Assembly (NCBI RefSeq): GCF_001895145.1
Contig: NZ_BDIR01000002.1
Coordinates: forward strand, 62,001-126,000
DNA length: 64,000 nucleotides
DNA from: Arcobacter sp. LA11
GTDB lineage: Bacteria > Campylobacterota > Campylobacteria > Campylobacterales > Arcobacteraceae
Direction: 5' to 3'
This document shows, in pieces, positions 15,331 through 24,703 of this stretch. The translations under genes were made by a program, and so were the position numbers. The first letter of the stretch is position 1; every line of letters begins with the position of its first letter. A model generated the notes under the pieces. That model was given only the letters and a program-made list of their open reading frames with translations, did no database searches and was not told the origin of the DNA.

Positions 15331-16047
15331 ATGTCAAATTTAAATAGTAAATCAATGCTTACATTAGGGATTTTTATTTTTTTTGGTTTAATAAGTTTAG
15401 GATATTTTTTAGTAGAGTCTGTAAATGTTTATAAAGAGTATGATAGAACTGTAACAGTAAAAGGACTTTCTCAAAAAGATTTTAAAGCTGATATTATTTT
15501 ATGGCCAATAAAATTTTCAACACCAGATAAAGATTTATTTAATTTAAATAAAAAAATTGAAGGGTATACAAATATCATAGTTGATTTTTTAGAAGAAAAT
15601 GGAATCAAAAAAGATGAGATAAATATTCAAGCTCCTGCAATAACAGATAAATTAGCCAATGACTATGCTAATAGAAATTTTCAATATAGATATTTAGGAA
15701 ATAGAACTATTAATGTCTATTCAAAAAATGTCCAAAAGGTAAGAGACACAATTTCAAAATTATCTCAGCTAAATAAAAAAGGAATAATATTCAATGTAAA
15801 TGGTTATGATACTAGAGTAGAATATATGTTTACAAGATTAAATGAAGTAAAACCTTCAATGATAGAAGAGTCAACTAAAAAAGCAAGAGAAGTTGCTTTG
15901 AAATTTGCAAAAGATTCAAATAGTAAATTAGGAAAAATTAAAAAAGCAAGACAAGGACAGTTTTCAATTTTTAATAGGGATAAAAATACTCCTCATATAA
16001 AAACAGTTAGAGTTGTCTCTTCTGTAGAGTATTATCTAAATGATTAA
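15331..16047 (+). CDS. SIMPL domain (DUF541/YggE-like) exported protein
   Basis: A 238-residue protein with one N-terminal hydrophobic segment (about residues 8-29) and a periplasmic SIMPL domain. It has the typical opening YDRTVTVKGLSQKDFKADI, and later KAREVALKFAKDSNSKLGKI. Family members such as E. coli YggE are linked to oxidative-stress protection, but their molecular role is unclear. ATGs occur at 15325 and 15331. AAAAAAGG ends at 15324, which gives correct spacing only for 15331. A 24-base perfect inverted repeat spans its stop codon and the end of the convergent gene. Confidence 0.82.
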   Translation: MSNLNSKSMLTLGIFIFFGLISLGYFLVESVNVYKEYDRTVTVKGLSQKDFKADIILWPIKFSTPDKDLFNLNKKIEGYTNIIVDFLEENGIKKDEINIQAPAITDKLANDYANRNFQYRYLGNRTINVYSKNVQKVRDTISKLSQLNKKGIIFNVNGYDTRVEYMFTRLNEVKPSMIEESTKKAREVALKFAKDSNSKLGKIKKARQGQFSIFNRDKNTPHIKTVRVVSSVEYYLND

Positions 16048-16067
16048 GAGGATTAGAATCCTCTTAA
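16044..16067. repeat. Inverted repeat across two convergent gene ends
   Basis: Two 11-base arms (TTAAGAGGATT and AATCCTCTTAA) flank AG. They cover the stop codon of the SIMPL gene and the last codons of the minus-strand gene. No T-run follows on either strand, so it is a stem without the usual intrinsic terminator tail. Confidence 0.6.
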
Positions 16068-16532
16068 TGTAATACCAAAATAAATTGCAATAAGTCCTAG
16101 TACAATATTCAATGGAATAAAATATTGTGCTATTGGAGTTAATATTTCTTTTGCGATTGGAAGTTTTCCTTCATTAAAAGCTTTTTGTGCTTTATTTCTT
16201 TTTATATAAATAGTTATAAAAACTACTATCATAATCGTCCATACAATTTCTTTTGCAATTACAATAGAGTATAAAGGCGTTCCTTTAAATCCTAAAGCAA
16301 TTATCATTATAATAGCTGTTAATAAAAGGATAATAATTGCAGGTATTACCATATTAAAGAATCTTCTAAGATTCTCTAATGTTCTTCCTAGTTTTATTTT
16401 AGGTTCTTCAATATCTTGCATAGAGTAATGAATAGCAAATCTAATTGCAATCATTCCACCTACCCAAATTACGGCTGAGATTACATGTAAAAAAACAATA
16501 ATCCCAGAAAAACTATTAAATAGTGTTTCCAT
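16053..16532 (-). CDS. CopD-like four-helix membrane protein
   Basis: A 159-residue protein with four hydrophobic helices. Histidine-bearing helix one reads IVFLHVISAVIWVGGMIAIR, a pattern shared by CopD and related haem- or copper-associated membrane proteins. A histidine also occurs at the start of the first loop (IHYSMQD). The function is not known; a role in copper or haem handling is a guess from the family. It lies 3 bases downstream of alaS on the same strand, so it is probably co-transcribed with it. Confidence 0.6.
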   Translation of the reverse strand: METLFNSFSGIIVFLHVISAVIWVGGMIAIRFAIHYSMQDIEEPKIKLGRTLENLRRFFNMVIPAIIILLLTAIIMIIALGFKGTPLYSIVIAKEIVWTIMIVVFITIYIKRNKAQKAFNEGKLPIAKEILTPIAQYFIPLNIVLGLIAIYFGITLRGF

Positions 16533-16535
16533 CTA

Positions 16536-19124
16536 TTAACCATTTCCTTTTATAAAGCCTTTTGCAAACTCTAAAGCAGTTTGTTTAGCATCTTCAATTT
16601 TAGATACATCTTTACCGCCTGCTTGGGCAAAGTCTGGTCTTCCACCACCTCCACCACCAACAACTGGAGCAACATTTTTAATCCAATCACCAGCTTTAAT
16701 ACTAGTGTTTTTTGAACCAGCAACTAACATTACTTTTTCACCTTTTGGTTGAAGTAATAATATTGCAAGTTTTTCATTTGCATTTTTCATATCATCAACA
16801 ATTTTTTTGATATCACCATTTTCAACAATATCAACAACTACTTTAATATCTCCAATTAGCTCTTCTTTAATTGGTGCTGTTGTTTGACTTTGCGCAACTT
16901 CAACTTCTTTTTTTAACTCTTTAATTTGTTCTTTTAATTTTTTGATACCAAGAATAGGGTCATTATTTTTAACTTCTGCTTCAACTTGGTTCATTTTATT
17001 TATGATATCTTTTGTATATTTAATTGCAGCTCCACCACATACAGCTTCAATTCTTCTAACTCCTGCTGATACACCAGATTCTTTAGTTATATAAAAAGAA
17101 CCAATATCAGCACTATTTTTTACATGAGTTCCTCCACAAAATTCAACAGATACATCAGTAAAGTCAACTACTCTTACCATATCACCATATTTTTCGCCAA
17201 ACATAGCAATTGCACCTTTTTTCTTTGCTTCTTCAATTGGAAGTTCTTCCACACTTCCTTTAATCCCTCTTGCAATCATTGAATTTACTAAGTCTTCTAC
17301 TTCTTCTACTTGACTTTTTGTCATAGCTTTTGGATATGTAAAATCAAATCTTAATCTAACTGAATCATTTAACGAACCTGCTTGTGAAACTGTATCTCCA
17401 AGAACCATTTTTAAAGCACTTTGAAGTAAATGTGTTGCACTGTGATGTTTTGCAACTTCGTATCTGTTTACAACAACAGCTTCTACTTCTTCTCCTGCAT
17501 TAATATTTGAGTTTTCAACTGTTATTTTTGATAAGTTTAAACCATGGAATTTTTCAGTTCCTTCAATAATTGCGATATGCTCATTATCTTCTAATGCTCC
17601 AATATCACCATTCTGTCCACCTGAAGTTGCATAAAATGGAGTTTGCTCTAACATAACCCATCCAGTATTGCCTTTTTCAAGTGTAGAAATTTCTTTGAAG
17701 TTCTCATCTAATAGTGTAACTATTTTTGTTTTATGTGTATTGTTCTCATATCCTACAAATTCATTTACACCGTATTTTTCAAGTAATTGTTTAAAATCAC
17801 CTTCTGTTGAAGCATCTCCACTACCTTTCCATGCAGCTTTTGCTTTTGCTTTTTGTGCATCCATTAGTGAATTAAATTTATTAATATCAACTTTTAGATT
17901 CTTATCTCTTAACATATCTTCTGTTAGGTCTAATGGAAAACCGTAAGTATCATAAAGTTTAAATGCAACTGCACCAGAGAATACTTCTTTTGTATTTTTT
18001 AGTTCTTCATTAAAAATTGACATTCCAGTATCAATTGTTTTAATGAATCTCTCTTCTTCAAGTGTCAATTGCTCTTTTATATAATCTTTTTGCTCTACTA
18101 AATCAGTGTAGTGTTTACCCATAATTTCACATAAAGTGTCAAAAAGTTGTGCTAAAAAAGGTTTTCTAAATCCTAAAAGGTATCCATGCCTAACAGCTCT
18201 TCTCATGATTCTTCTATTTACATAAGGTCTACCTTCATTTCCAAAAAGAATACCTTGTGATAACATAAATGAATTCGCTCTTAAATGGTCAGCAATTACT
18301 CTGTATGAACCAATAGTTTCATCTGTAGCTTCTTTTTGGGCTAAACTTTCTAATTTTTTAATAATAGGTTGGAAATTAGATGAGTCAAAGTTATTTAAAA
18401 CACCTTCTTTAATAGCAATAACTCTTTCAAGTCCCATACCTGTATCAATAGATGGTTTTGGTAAAGAAGTTCTTACAATTTTATCACCTTCTTTAGACTG
18501 CTCATATTGCATAAATACAAGATTCCAAATTTCTAAGAATCTATCTCCTTCTCCACCTAAGTAATCTTCATCAGAATCAAAGTTTTCAGCATCTTGGTCA
18601 TAAAATATTTCAGAACATGGACCACATGGACCTGTATCTCCCATAGACCAGAAGTTATCTTTATCTCCAAATCTTTTGATTCTATCTTTTGAAATATGAG
18701 CTTGCCATAATTCATAAGCTTCATCATCACTATCATGAATAGTAACCCATAGTTTATCAACAGGTAATTCAAGATTAACTGTAATAAATTCCCATGCATA
18801 AGCAATAGCATCTTTTTTGAAGTAATCTCCAAAAGAGAAGTTACCTAACATCTCAAATAGTGTGTGGTGACGTGCTGTATAACCTACATTTTCAAGGTCA
18901 TTATGTTTGCCACCAGCTCTTACACATAATTGGCATGATGTGGCAGTTGGGTTTGCAGGTTTTGGAACTGCACCTGTGAAAATATCTTTGAATTGAACCA
19001 TACCTGCGTTAACAAACATCAGTGTCGGATCTTCAGGAACTAAAGGCATTGAAGAAATTACATCATGCCCTTTACTTTTAAAAAACTCTAAGTACTCTTT
19101 TCTAATATCCATAAAATTATCCAT
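16536..19124 (-). CDS. alaS: Alanine--tRNA ligase
   Basis: Charges tRNA-Ala. The 862 residues contain the class II catalytic core near the N-terminus ([39 protein letters not shown]). The editing domain has zinc ligands in HHSATHLL and CGGTHV, and the glycine-rich C-terminal C-Ala domain ends with [15 protein letters not shown]. ATGs at 19124 and 19112 (M1 and M5) are both possible starts; neither has a clear ribosome site. Length is normal for a bacterial AlaRS. Confidence 0.97.
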   Translation of the reverse strand: MDNFMDIRKEYLEFFKSKGHDVISSMPLVPEDPTLMFVNAGMVQFKDIFTGAVPKPANPTATSCQLCVRAGGKHNDLENVGYTARHHTLFEMLGNFSFGDYFKKDAIAYAWEFITVNLELPVDKLWVTIHDSDDEAYELWQAHISKDRIKRFGDKDNFWSMGDTGPCGPCSEIFYDQDAENFDSDEDYLGGEGDRFLEIWNLVFMQYEQSKEGDKIVRTSLPKPSIDTGMGLERVIAIKEGVLNNFDSSNFQPIIKKLESLAQKEATDETIGSYRVIADHLRANSFMLSQGILFGNEGRPYVNRRIMRRAVRHGYLLGFRKPFLAQLFDTLCEIMGKHYTDLVEQKDYIKEQLTLEEERFIKTIDTGMSIFNEELKNTKEVFSGAVAFKLYDTYGFPLDLTEDMLRDKNLKVDINKFNSLMDAQKAKAKAAWKGSGDASTEGDFKQLLEKYGVNEFVGYENNTHKTKIVTLLDENFKEISTLEKGNTGWVMLEQTPFYATSGGQNGDIGALEDNEHIAIIEGTEKFHGLNLSKITVENSNINAGEEVEAVVVNRYEVAKHHSATHLLQSALKMVLGDTVSQAGSLNDSVRLRFDFTYPKAMTKSQVEEVEDLVNSMIARGIKGSVEELPIEEAKKKGAIAMFGEKYGDMVRVVDFTDVSVEFCGGTHVKNSADIGSFYITKESGVSAGVRRIEAVCGGAAIKYTKDIINKMNQVEAEVKNNDPILGIKKLKEQIKELKKEVEVAQSQTTAPIKEELIGDIKVVVDIVENGDIKKIVDDMKNANEKLAILLLQPKGEKVMLVAGSKNTSIKAGDWIKNVAPVVGGGGGGRPDFAQAGGKDVSKIEDAKQTALEFAKGFIKGNG

Positions 19125-19208
19125 TTTAAATTTGTGTGCATTTTAGCCAAAAGTTCATTTAGCAAAGATTAGTGGGCTTAAAGATAAGTTTATTTAAGTT
19201 TAAGTTAG

Positions 19209-19214
19209 TATAAT
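19209..19214 (+). promoter_or_regulatory. -10 element of trxA
   Basis: TATAAT lies 34 bases before the trxA ATG at 19249, leaving a leader of roughly 28 nucleotides that contains the AAAAAGG ribosome site. Confidence 0.5.
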
Positions 19215-19248
19215 TTTGGGATATTACATTTATAAAAAGGAAGAAGAA

Positions 19249-19566
19249 ATGGGTAAATATACAGATTTAACTCCAGAGAACTTTGAAGAAGTAACAAATG
19301 CTGGTGTATCTTTAGTAGACTTTTGGGCTCCATGGTGTGGACCTTGTAGAATGATTGCTCCAGTGATTGAAGAATTAGCTGAAGAGTTCGAAGGAAAAGC
19401 AAATATTTGTAAAGTAAATACAGATGAGCAACAAGACTTAGCTGTTAAGTATGGTATTAGATCTATTCCAACAATTATCTTTATGAAAGATGGAGAAATT
19501 GTTGATCAAATGGTAGGTGCTTCATCTAAACAAGCATTTGCTGATAAAATTAACTCATTATTATAA
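19249..19566 (+). CDS. trxA: Thioredoxin
   Basis: A 105-residue thioredoxin with active-site WCGPC (C30, C33), the conserved FWAP before it and the cis-proline in RSIPT. It reduces protein disulfides in the cytoplasm and is itself reduced by thioredoxin reductase (trxB at 35208 in this window). The frame stays open back to a TTG at 19216. AAAAAGG at 19235-19241 and family length show that ATG 19249 is the real start. A strong terminator follows, so the gene is monocistronic. Confidence 0.97.
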   Translation: MGKYTDLTPENFEEVTNAGVSLVDFWAPWCGPCRMIAPVIEELAEEFEGKANICKVNTDEQQDLAVKYGIRSIPTIIFMKDGEIVDQMVGASSKQAFADKINSLL

Positions 19567-19600
19567 TATCTAAATATTATATTCTCATATAATAAATGAA

Positions 19601-19630
19601 GGTAAGGTTTTTTAACCTTACCTTTTTTTT
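19601..19630 (+). terminator. Intrinsic terminator of trxA
   Basis: A perfect 9-bp stem (GGTAAGGTT / AACCTTACC) with a TTTT loop is followed by eight T residues, 34 bases after the trxA stop. Confidence 0.9.
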
Positions 19631-19674
19631 ATGTCAAAAATTCCACAATATTAAAATGACATATTAAAGCCACA

Positions 19675-19700
19675 TTACTTTTTTATCATTTCATTATAAG
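19675..19700 (+). promoter_or_regulatory. Promoter with tandem 11-bp-period half-sites upstream of the DASS carrier
   Basis: TTACTTT (19675-19681) and TCATTTC (19686-19692) are repeated with an 11-base period, followed by a TATAAG -10 at 19695-19700. The arrangement resembles the half-sites before frdC and aspA (TCACTTT-N4-TCATTTT, read on the minus strand) but with about five differences in 18 positions. Confidence 0.35.
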
Positions 19701-19729
19701 AAATAAATATGAAATAAAAAGGAGACGTT

Positions 19730-21136
19730 ATGAGCAATAATATGAAAATGGCAATTCCAATTATAATTGCAATTATTGTGGCAGTTCTACCAACACCAGA
19801 AGGTTTAAGTGTAAATGCACACTACTTCTTTGCAGTGTTCTTAGGAGTTATTGTAGGTTTGATTTTAGAGCCAATTCCACCTGCACTAATTGGTTTAACT
19901 GGTGTTGCATTCTGTGCAACATTTGGCTTAGTTGGAGATTCTGCAAAAGCAGCAAGATCTTGGGCTTTAAGTGGTTTTTCAAATGGAGTTATTTGGTTGA
20001 TTTTTGCAGCATTTATGTTCGCATTAGGTTATAAAAAATCAGGTCTTGGAAAACGGATTGCTTTACTCTTAGTAAAAAAATTAGGTAAAACAACGCTTGG
20101 ACTTGGATATGCAGTTGCTTTTGCAGATGGAATTTTAGCACCGTTTATGCCTTCAAACACAGCAAGAAGTGCAGGGACTATTTTCCCAATTGCTATTAAT
20201 ATTCCTCAAATGTTTAATTCAACTCCAGATAATGAGCCTCGAAAAATAGGTTCTTATATATCATGGGTAGCAATTGCTGCAACTTGTGTAACAAGTTCTA
20301 TGTTCTTAACAGCACTTGCACCAAATTTACTCGCAGTTTCTTTAGTAGAAAAAAATGCAGGAATAATAATCGAGTGGGGAACTTGGTTTAGTACATTAGC
20401 GGCTATTATGATACCTCTATTTTTATTAGTACCATTTTTAGCATATGTAGTGTATCCACCTGAACAAAAAACTTCTCCTGAAGCTCCAGCATGGGCAGCT
20501 AAAGAATTAGAAAAAATGGGTTCAATCTCTAAAAAAGAAATATTAATGTTATGCTTTGGTATTTTAGCTTTAGTAATGTGGATTTTTGGTAAACAAATTG
20601 GAGTAAATGGTACAACAGCAGCGATTGCAGTGTTATGTCTTCTAGTTCTTACAAATGTAATTTCGTGGGAAGATGTTATTACTAATAAAGGTGCTTTCAA
20701 TGTATTTATTTGGTTTGCAACTTTAGTCGCAATGGCCTCAGGCCTTAAAAAAGTTGGTTTCTTAAAATGGGCAGCAGGATTAATCTCTGGTGGTTTAGCT
20801 GGAATGGATCCAATTACGATTGCAATTTTACTTGTGATACTATTCTTTTTATTCCACTACTTATTTGCAAGTGTTACTGCTCATACTGTAGCTTTACTAC
20901 CATTATTTTTAGGAGTAGCTGCAAATCTTTTACCTACAACAATGATGCAACCTCTTGCTCTTTTATTTGTAGGGTCTTTAGGATTAATGGGAATTTTAAC
21001 GCCATATGCAACTGGACCATCACCAATTTGGTATGGAGCTGGATATATTTCTCAAGCAAAATGGTGGACACTAGGAGCAATTTTTGGGGCGATTTACTTA
21101 GCTGCATTAGTTATTCTAGGGTATGTAATTTTATAA
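19730..21136 (+). CDS. DASS-family sodium-coupled dicarboxylate carrier
   Basis: A 468-residue transporter with about twelve hydrophobic helices. The family's SNT motif appears as PFMPSNTARSAG, and the matching second half has TPYATGPSPIWYG, as in 2-oxoglutarate/malate translocators. It most likely moves C4- or C5-dicarboxylates with sodium across the inner membrane; the exact substrate cannot be read from sequence. GGAG precedes the ATG. A kinase/regulator pair follows on the same strand after a strong terminator, and aspA, dcuA and frd lie nearby, which supports a dicarboxylate role. Confidence 0.85.
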   Translation: MSNNMKMAIPIIIAIIVAVLPTPEGLSVNAHYFFAVFLGVIVGLILEPIPPALIGLTGVAFCATFGLVGDSAKAARSWALSGFSNGVIWLIFAAFMFALGYKKSGLGKRIALLLVKKLGKTTLGLGYAVAFADGILAPFMPSNTARSAGTIFPIAINIPQMFNSTPDNEPRKIGSYISWVAIAATCVTSSMFLTALAPNLLAVSLVEKNAGIIIEWGTWFSTLAAIMIPLFLLVPFLAYVVYPPEQKTSPEAPAWAAKELEKMGSISKKEILMLCFGILALVMWIFGKQIGVNGTTAAIAVLCLLVLTNVISWEDVITNKGAFNVFIWFATLVAMASGLKKVGFLKWAAGLISGGLAGMDPITIAILLVILFFLFHYLFASVTAHTVALLPLFLGVAANLLPTTMMQPLALLFVGSLGLMGILTPYATGPSPIWYGAGYISQAKWWTLGAIFGAIYLAALVILGYVIL

Positions 21137-21160
21137 AGATTATAAAATTAACTATCATTA

Positions 21161-21191
21161 TGGTGCTAAGTTTTCTTAGCACCATTTTTTT
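21161..21191 (+). terminator. Intrinsic terminator of the DASS gene
   Basis: A perfect 10-bp stem (TGGTGCTAAG / CTTAGCACCA) with a TTTT loop is followed by a T-run. It separates the carrier transcript from the kinase gene that starts 27 bases later. Confidence 0.9.
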
Positions 21192-21205
21192 TAGATAAAC
21201 TAGAT

Positions 21206-21211
21206 TATAAT
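21206..21211 (+). promoter_or_regulatory. -10 element, leaderless-type spacing
   Basis: TATAAT ends six bases before the ATG at 21218. Initiation would fall on the ATG itself. No ribosome site is present, so a leaderless mRNA for the kinase is likely. Confidence 0.45.
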
Positions 21212-21217
21212 ATTCTT

Positions 21218-23401
21218 ATGAAAAAGCTACTTTTACTCATTATCTTTCAAACTTTTCTTTTTTCAAATAGTTCAATTTTAATAATAAATTCATATCATAA
21301 AGGCTATGAGTTTAGTGATAGTATTGTAGATGGTATAGAGCGTAAGTTATATTCCCATTCAGATATAGATATAAATATCTTATATATGGATTCAAAAAGA
21401 GTTACTAGTAAAGAGTATTATGATAACTTACAAAATCTTTATAGTGTACAACTTAGAAATAGAGAGTATGATTTAGTTGTTGCAGTAGATAGATTTGCAT
21501 ATGATTTTGTTTTGGAAATAGCAAATAAATTTTTTAAAGATAAACCAATTTTAGCTGTGGGTATTGAGAACTTTTCTCTTGCAAAAGCTAAAAAATTTGG
21601 TGTAGAAAATAGACTTTCTGCTTTAATTGAAGAAAGGGATTTAAAAGCTAATGTAAAAGCTATAGAAGAACTTATTCCTTCTATAAAAAAACTATATATA
21701 ATAAATGATAAAAGTCTTAATGCTTTACATACAGAACCGCTTATAAATAAGCTTATAAATGAGTTTCATAATGAGTATGAATTAATTTATATAAAAGAGG
21801 ATAACTTGGAAGACCTAGAAAAAAGGTTCTCAAAATATGAAGAAGATAGTGCAGCACTTTTTATTAGGTTTTATAAAAATCAAAATGGTGAGTTAAATAA
21901 AAATCAAAATATTGCAAAGTTTATAAAAAATGCAAAGGTTCCTATCTTTATAACAGATTCCATTTTCATAAACAAAGGTGCAACTGGTGGTAAGATAGTT
22001 GATTTACATCGTTTTGGTGAAACTTCGGGACAGATGGCTTTAGATATTTTAGAAAAAAAGAAATATGAGATAACTATTTCTGAAGATTTATTTTATATTT
22101 TTGACTCTCAAAAACTTAGTGAATTTATATTGCCTGTAGCAGCTTTATCTTTTCCCTATGAATTAGTAAATAAAAGGCTCACTTTTTATGATAAAAATCG
22201 AGGTTTTATTGATTTTATTTTTACAATATCACCTTTATTGATATTTTTAATTTTAGGGTTAATCCATAATATTTATAAACGGAGACAAGTTGAAAAGGAC
22301 TTAAGACAAAGAATAGATTTTGATGAGGTTTTGCTAAATGCAATTGATAGTCCAATTTTTTGGCAAAATGATAAAGGAATTATTGTTGATTCAAACGATA
22401 ATTTTTGTAAATTAGTTAAATTAAAATGTAAAGATATTTACGGAAAAAGGCTAGAAGACTTTAAAGACATTAGAGATGTTAGAAAAGTTATTAAAGTAAT
22501 TCAAAGATATAAAGAGAACAAGAGTGAAAATTATGAGTTTAAATATTTTGATGAAAACTTTAAAAAAAAGGTATATTTAGTAAAGCAAGAGAAGTTTAGA
22601 GATGAAATTTCAGAAAGTGAAGGTTTAGTTACTATTTTTACTGATATTACTAAAGAACAAGAAGTTGCAAAAGAAAAACAAAAAAATAAACAATTTATAG
22701 TCCAACAATCAAAGCTTGCAGAGATAGGTGAAGTATTTTCTTCCATTGCACATCAATGGAAGTCACCCCTTGTAGAAATTACTGCAATAGCACAAGATCT
22801 ATTTTATTCAAAAAAATGTAAAGAAATGAAAGAAAATGAAAGTTTTGTAAGTGATATAATGAAACAAGTTGATTATATGACGGATACAATAAATGATTTT
22901 CAAAAGTTTATAATGCCTTCAAATACTAAGGTTGAATTTAATATAAAAGAAGCAATTGATTCTATGTTAGAAATAGTAAATCATAATATAAAGTATAATA
23001 ATATAAAAATAAATATAGAGATAAAAGAAGGCTCTTGTCTTGAGATTTATGGTTATAAAAATGAATTTATGCAATCTTTTTTAAATATAATCAATAATGC
23101 AAAAGATGCTCTTTTAAATAATGATTATAAAGATAGAAAAATTGATATTAAACTTTTCAATGAGGATTCAAATTTAATTATTCTTATTCAGGATAATGGT
23201 GGTGGAATAGACAGCGAAAGTCTACATAAGATTTTTAAAGCTTATTATTCAACAAAAAATGATGGACATGGTATTGGACTTTATATGAGTAAAATGATTA
23301 TAGAAGATAAAATGGGTGGTAAAATTTCTGTTGAAAATAAAAATGGTGGAGCCTGTTTCAAAATTAAATTAGGACATATCTGTGAAAATATTAGTTCTTG
23401 A
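21218..23401 (+). CDS. Sensor histidine kinase with periplasmic substrate-binding-protein domain
   Basis: A 727-residue membrane kinase. A signal/membrane segment (residues 1-18) precedes a periplasmic domain (about 20-325) of the ABC-substrate-binding type, opening with ILIINSYHKGYEFSD. A second helix follows at about 332-352, then a PAS-like domain (about 366-478), a dimerisation domain with phospho-acceptor His512 (SIAHQWKSPL) and an ATPase domain (NNAKDAL; DNGGGI; GHGIGLYM). It overlaps its regulator gene by 20 bases. Its paralogue is encoded at 24700-26907. The ligand is probably a small anion related to the adjacent carrier, which is inference. Confidence 0.88.
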   Translation: MKKLLLLIIFQTFLFSNSSILIINSYHKGYEFSDSIVDGIERKLYSHSDIDINILYMDSKRVTSKEYYDNLQNLYSVQLRNREYDLVVAVDRFAYDFVLEIANKFFKDKPILAVGIENFSLAKAKKFGVENRLSALIEERDLKANVKAIEELIPSIKKLYIINDKSLNALHTEPLINKLINEFHNEYELIYIKEDNLEDLEKRFSKYEEDSAALFIRFYKNQNGELNKNQNIAKFIKNAKVPIFITDSIFINKGATGGKIVDLHRFGETSGQMALDILEKKKYEITISEDLFYIFDSQKLSEFILPVAALSFPYELVNKRLTFYDKNRGFIDFIFTISPLLIFLILGLIHNIYKRRQVEKDLRQRIDFDEVLLNAIDSPIFWQNDKGIIVDSNDNFCKLVKLKCKDIYGKRLEDFKDIRDVRKVIKVIQRYKENKSENYEFKYFDENFKKKVYLVKQEKFRDEISESEGLVTIFTDITKEQEVAKEKQKNKQFIVQQSKLAEIGEVFSSIAHQWKSPLVEITAIAQDLFYSKKCKEMKENESFVSDIMKQVDYMTDTINDFQKFIMPSNTKVEFNIKEAIDSMLEIVNHNIKYNNIKINIEIKEGSCLEIYGYKNEFMQSFLNIINNAKDALLNNDYKDRKIDIKLFNEDSNLIILIQDNGGGIDSESLHKIFKAYYSTKNDGHGIGLYMSKMIIEDKMGGKISVENKNGGACFKIKLGHICENISS

Positions 23402-24038
23402 AGATAATAAAAGATTAGCTAATGTAATTAAAAGTGCTTTAGAACAAGAGTCTTATAAAGTAGATTGTTTTTTTGATGGCGATGATGCTTTTGAAGCTTT
23501 AGGAAATGGTTATTCCTGTTTTATTTTAGATATAAATGTTCCTAATTTAGATGGAATTTCAATATTGGAATATATAAGATTAAATCATTCAAATATTCCA
23601 GCAATAATAATTAGCTCTAATCATGACTTAGAGAAAATACAAAAGTCTTATGAGATAGGTTGTGATGATTATTTAAAAAAACCATTTTATATTCTTGAGC
23701 TTGTTCAAAAAGTAAAAAAGCTTTGTATCTTGCCTAAAAAGTTTTTAAAATTTAGTGAAAATTGTAGATATGATTTTATAAATCATAGACTATTTGAAAA
23801 TGATAAAGAATATGAACTTACAAAAAAAGAGATACTTTTTTTAGAACTATTTTCTAAAAACTTACATCATGTAGCAAGTTATGAAGAATTAGAAGAGTAT
23901 GTTTGGGAAGGTGAAGAAACTACTCTTATAAATATCCGTTCTATGATAAAAAGGCTAAGAAAGAAGTTACCCGATGATAGTATTATCATTGTAAAAGGAA
24001 TGGGGTATTCTTTAAATAAAGAAGTTTCTCTTTCTTAA
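23382..24038 (+). CDS. OmpR-family response regulator
   Basis: A 218-residue regulator that starts with GTG inside the kinase gene. The receiver domain has the acidic pocket (LEDN), phospho-acceptor Asp50 (FILDINVP) and the conserved lysine in YLKKPF. The C-terminal winged helix (about 125-215) has the recognition region EETTLINIRSMIKRLRKK. This region is almost identical to that of the regulator on the opposite strand, so both may bind the same DNA sites. The stop codon overlaps that of the opposing gene by 4 bases. Confidence 0.92.
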   Translation: MKILVLEDNKRLANVIKSALEQESYKVDCFFDGDDAFEALGNGYSCFILDINVPNLDGISILEYIRLNHSNIPAIIISSNHDLEKIQKSYEIGCDDYLKKPFYILELVQKVKKLCILPKKFLKFSENCRYDFINHRLFENDKEYELTKKEILFLELFSKNLHHVASYEELEEYVWEGEETTLINIRSMIKRLRKKLPDDSIIIVKGMGYSLNKEVSLS

Positions 24039-24703
24039 ATTCCTTTTTGTAAAGGAATTTGGTCTGCATCAATTGAATAACCAATACCTTTTACTATTTT
24101 GATTGATTTTTCAGGAATTTTTTTTCTAATTCTCTTTACAAGTGCTCTTACATTTATTAAAGTTGTCTCTTCTCCTTCCCAGACATAATCTTCAATCTCA
24201 TCAAAACTAAATACTCTATGAATATCTTTTGCTAATAATTCTAAAAAAAGTATCTCTTTTTTTGCTAGTTTTACCTCTTTTTCATCTTTTATTAGAAAAT
24301 GTTTATTGTAATCAAAAATGTAGCCATTTCCTAAGTCTAATAAAGAAGATTTAACTTTACAAAATTTTTGTACTTTTTGGATTAGTTCATACATAAAAAA
24401 TGGTTTTTTTAAATAATCATCACAACCTATCTCATAAGACTTTTGTATTTTCTCTAAGTCATGATTAGAGCTAATTATTATTGCTGGAATTTCATTGTGA
24501 TACATTCTTATAGATTCTAAAATAGATATTCCATCAATGGAAGGGACATTTATATCTAAGATAAAACAGGAATAACCATTTGTAATCATACTTAAAGCTT
24601 CCGCTCCATCTGCAGTTGTATCTACTTTATAACCAGCTTTAGTAAGGGCTTGTTTTATCAGGCCACATAATCTCTCATTATCCTCTAAAACTAAAATTTT
24701 CAT
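24035..24703 (-). CDS. OmpR-family response regulator (paralogue)
   Basis: A 222-residue regulator, clearly paralogous to the one at 23382-24038. Asp50 is in the same FILDINVP segment, ISSNHDLEKIQKSYEIGCDD is identical in both, and the winged helix has EETTLINVRALVKRIRKK. It overlaps its kinase gene by 4 bases (ATGA-type coupling). It forms the last gene of the minus-strand run aspA-dcuA-kinase-regulator. In Campylobacter jejuni the OmpR-type RacRS system controls fumarate use. Orthology to RacR cannot be judged here. Confidence 0.92.
   Translation of the reverse strand: MKILVLEDNERLCGLIKQALTKAGYKVDTTADGAEALSMITNGYSCFILDINVPSIDGISILESIRMYHNEIPAIIISSNHDLEKIQKSYEIGCDDYLKKPFFMYELIQKVQKFCKVKSSLLDLGNGYIFDYNKHFLIKDEKEVKLAKKEILFLELLAKDIHRVFSFDEIEDYVWEGEETTLINVRALVKRIRKKIPEKSIKIVKGIGYSIDADQIPLQKGI

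Noticed and set aside
20254-20700. Long open frames opposite or beside the DASS gene (minus strand here, and 20767-21198 on the plus strand)
   Set aside because: They have no ribosome sites and low-complexity products, and mirror the codon bias of the real carrier gene.
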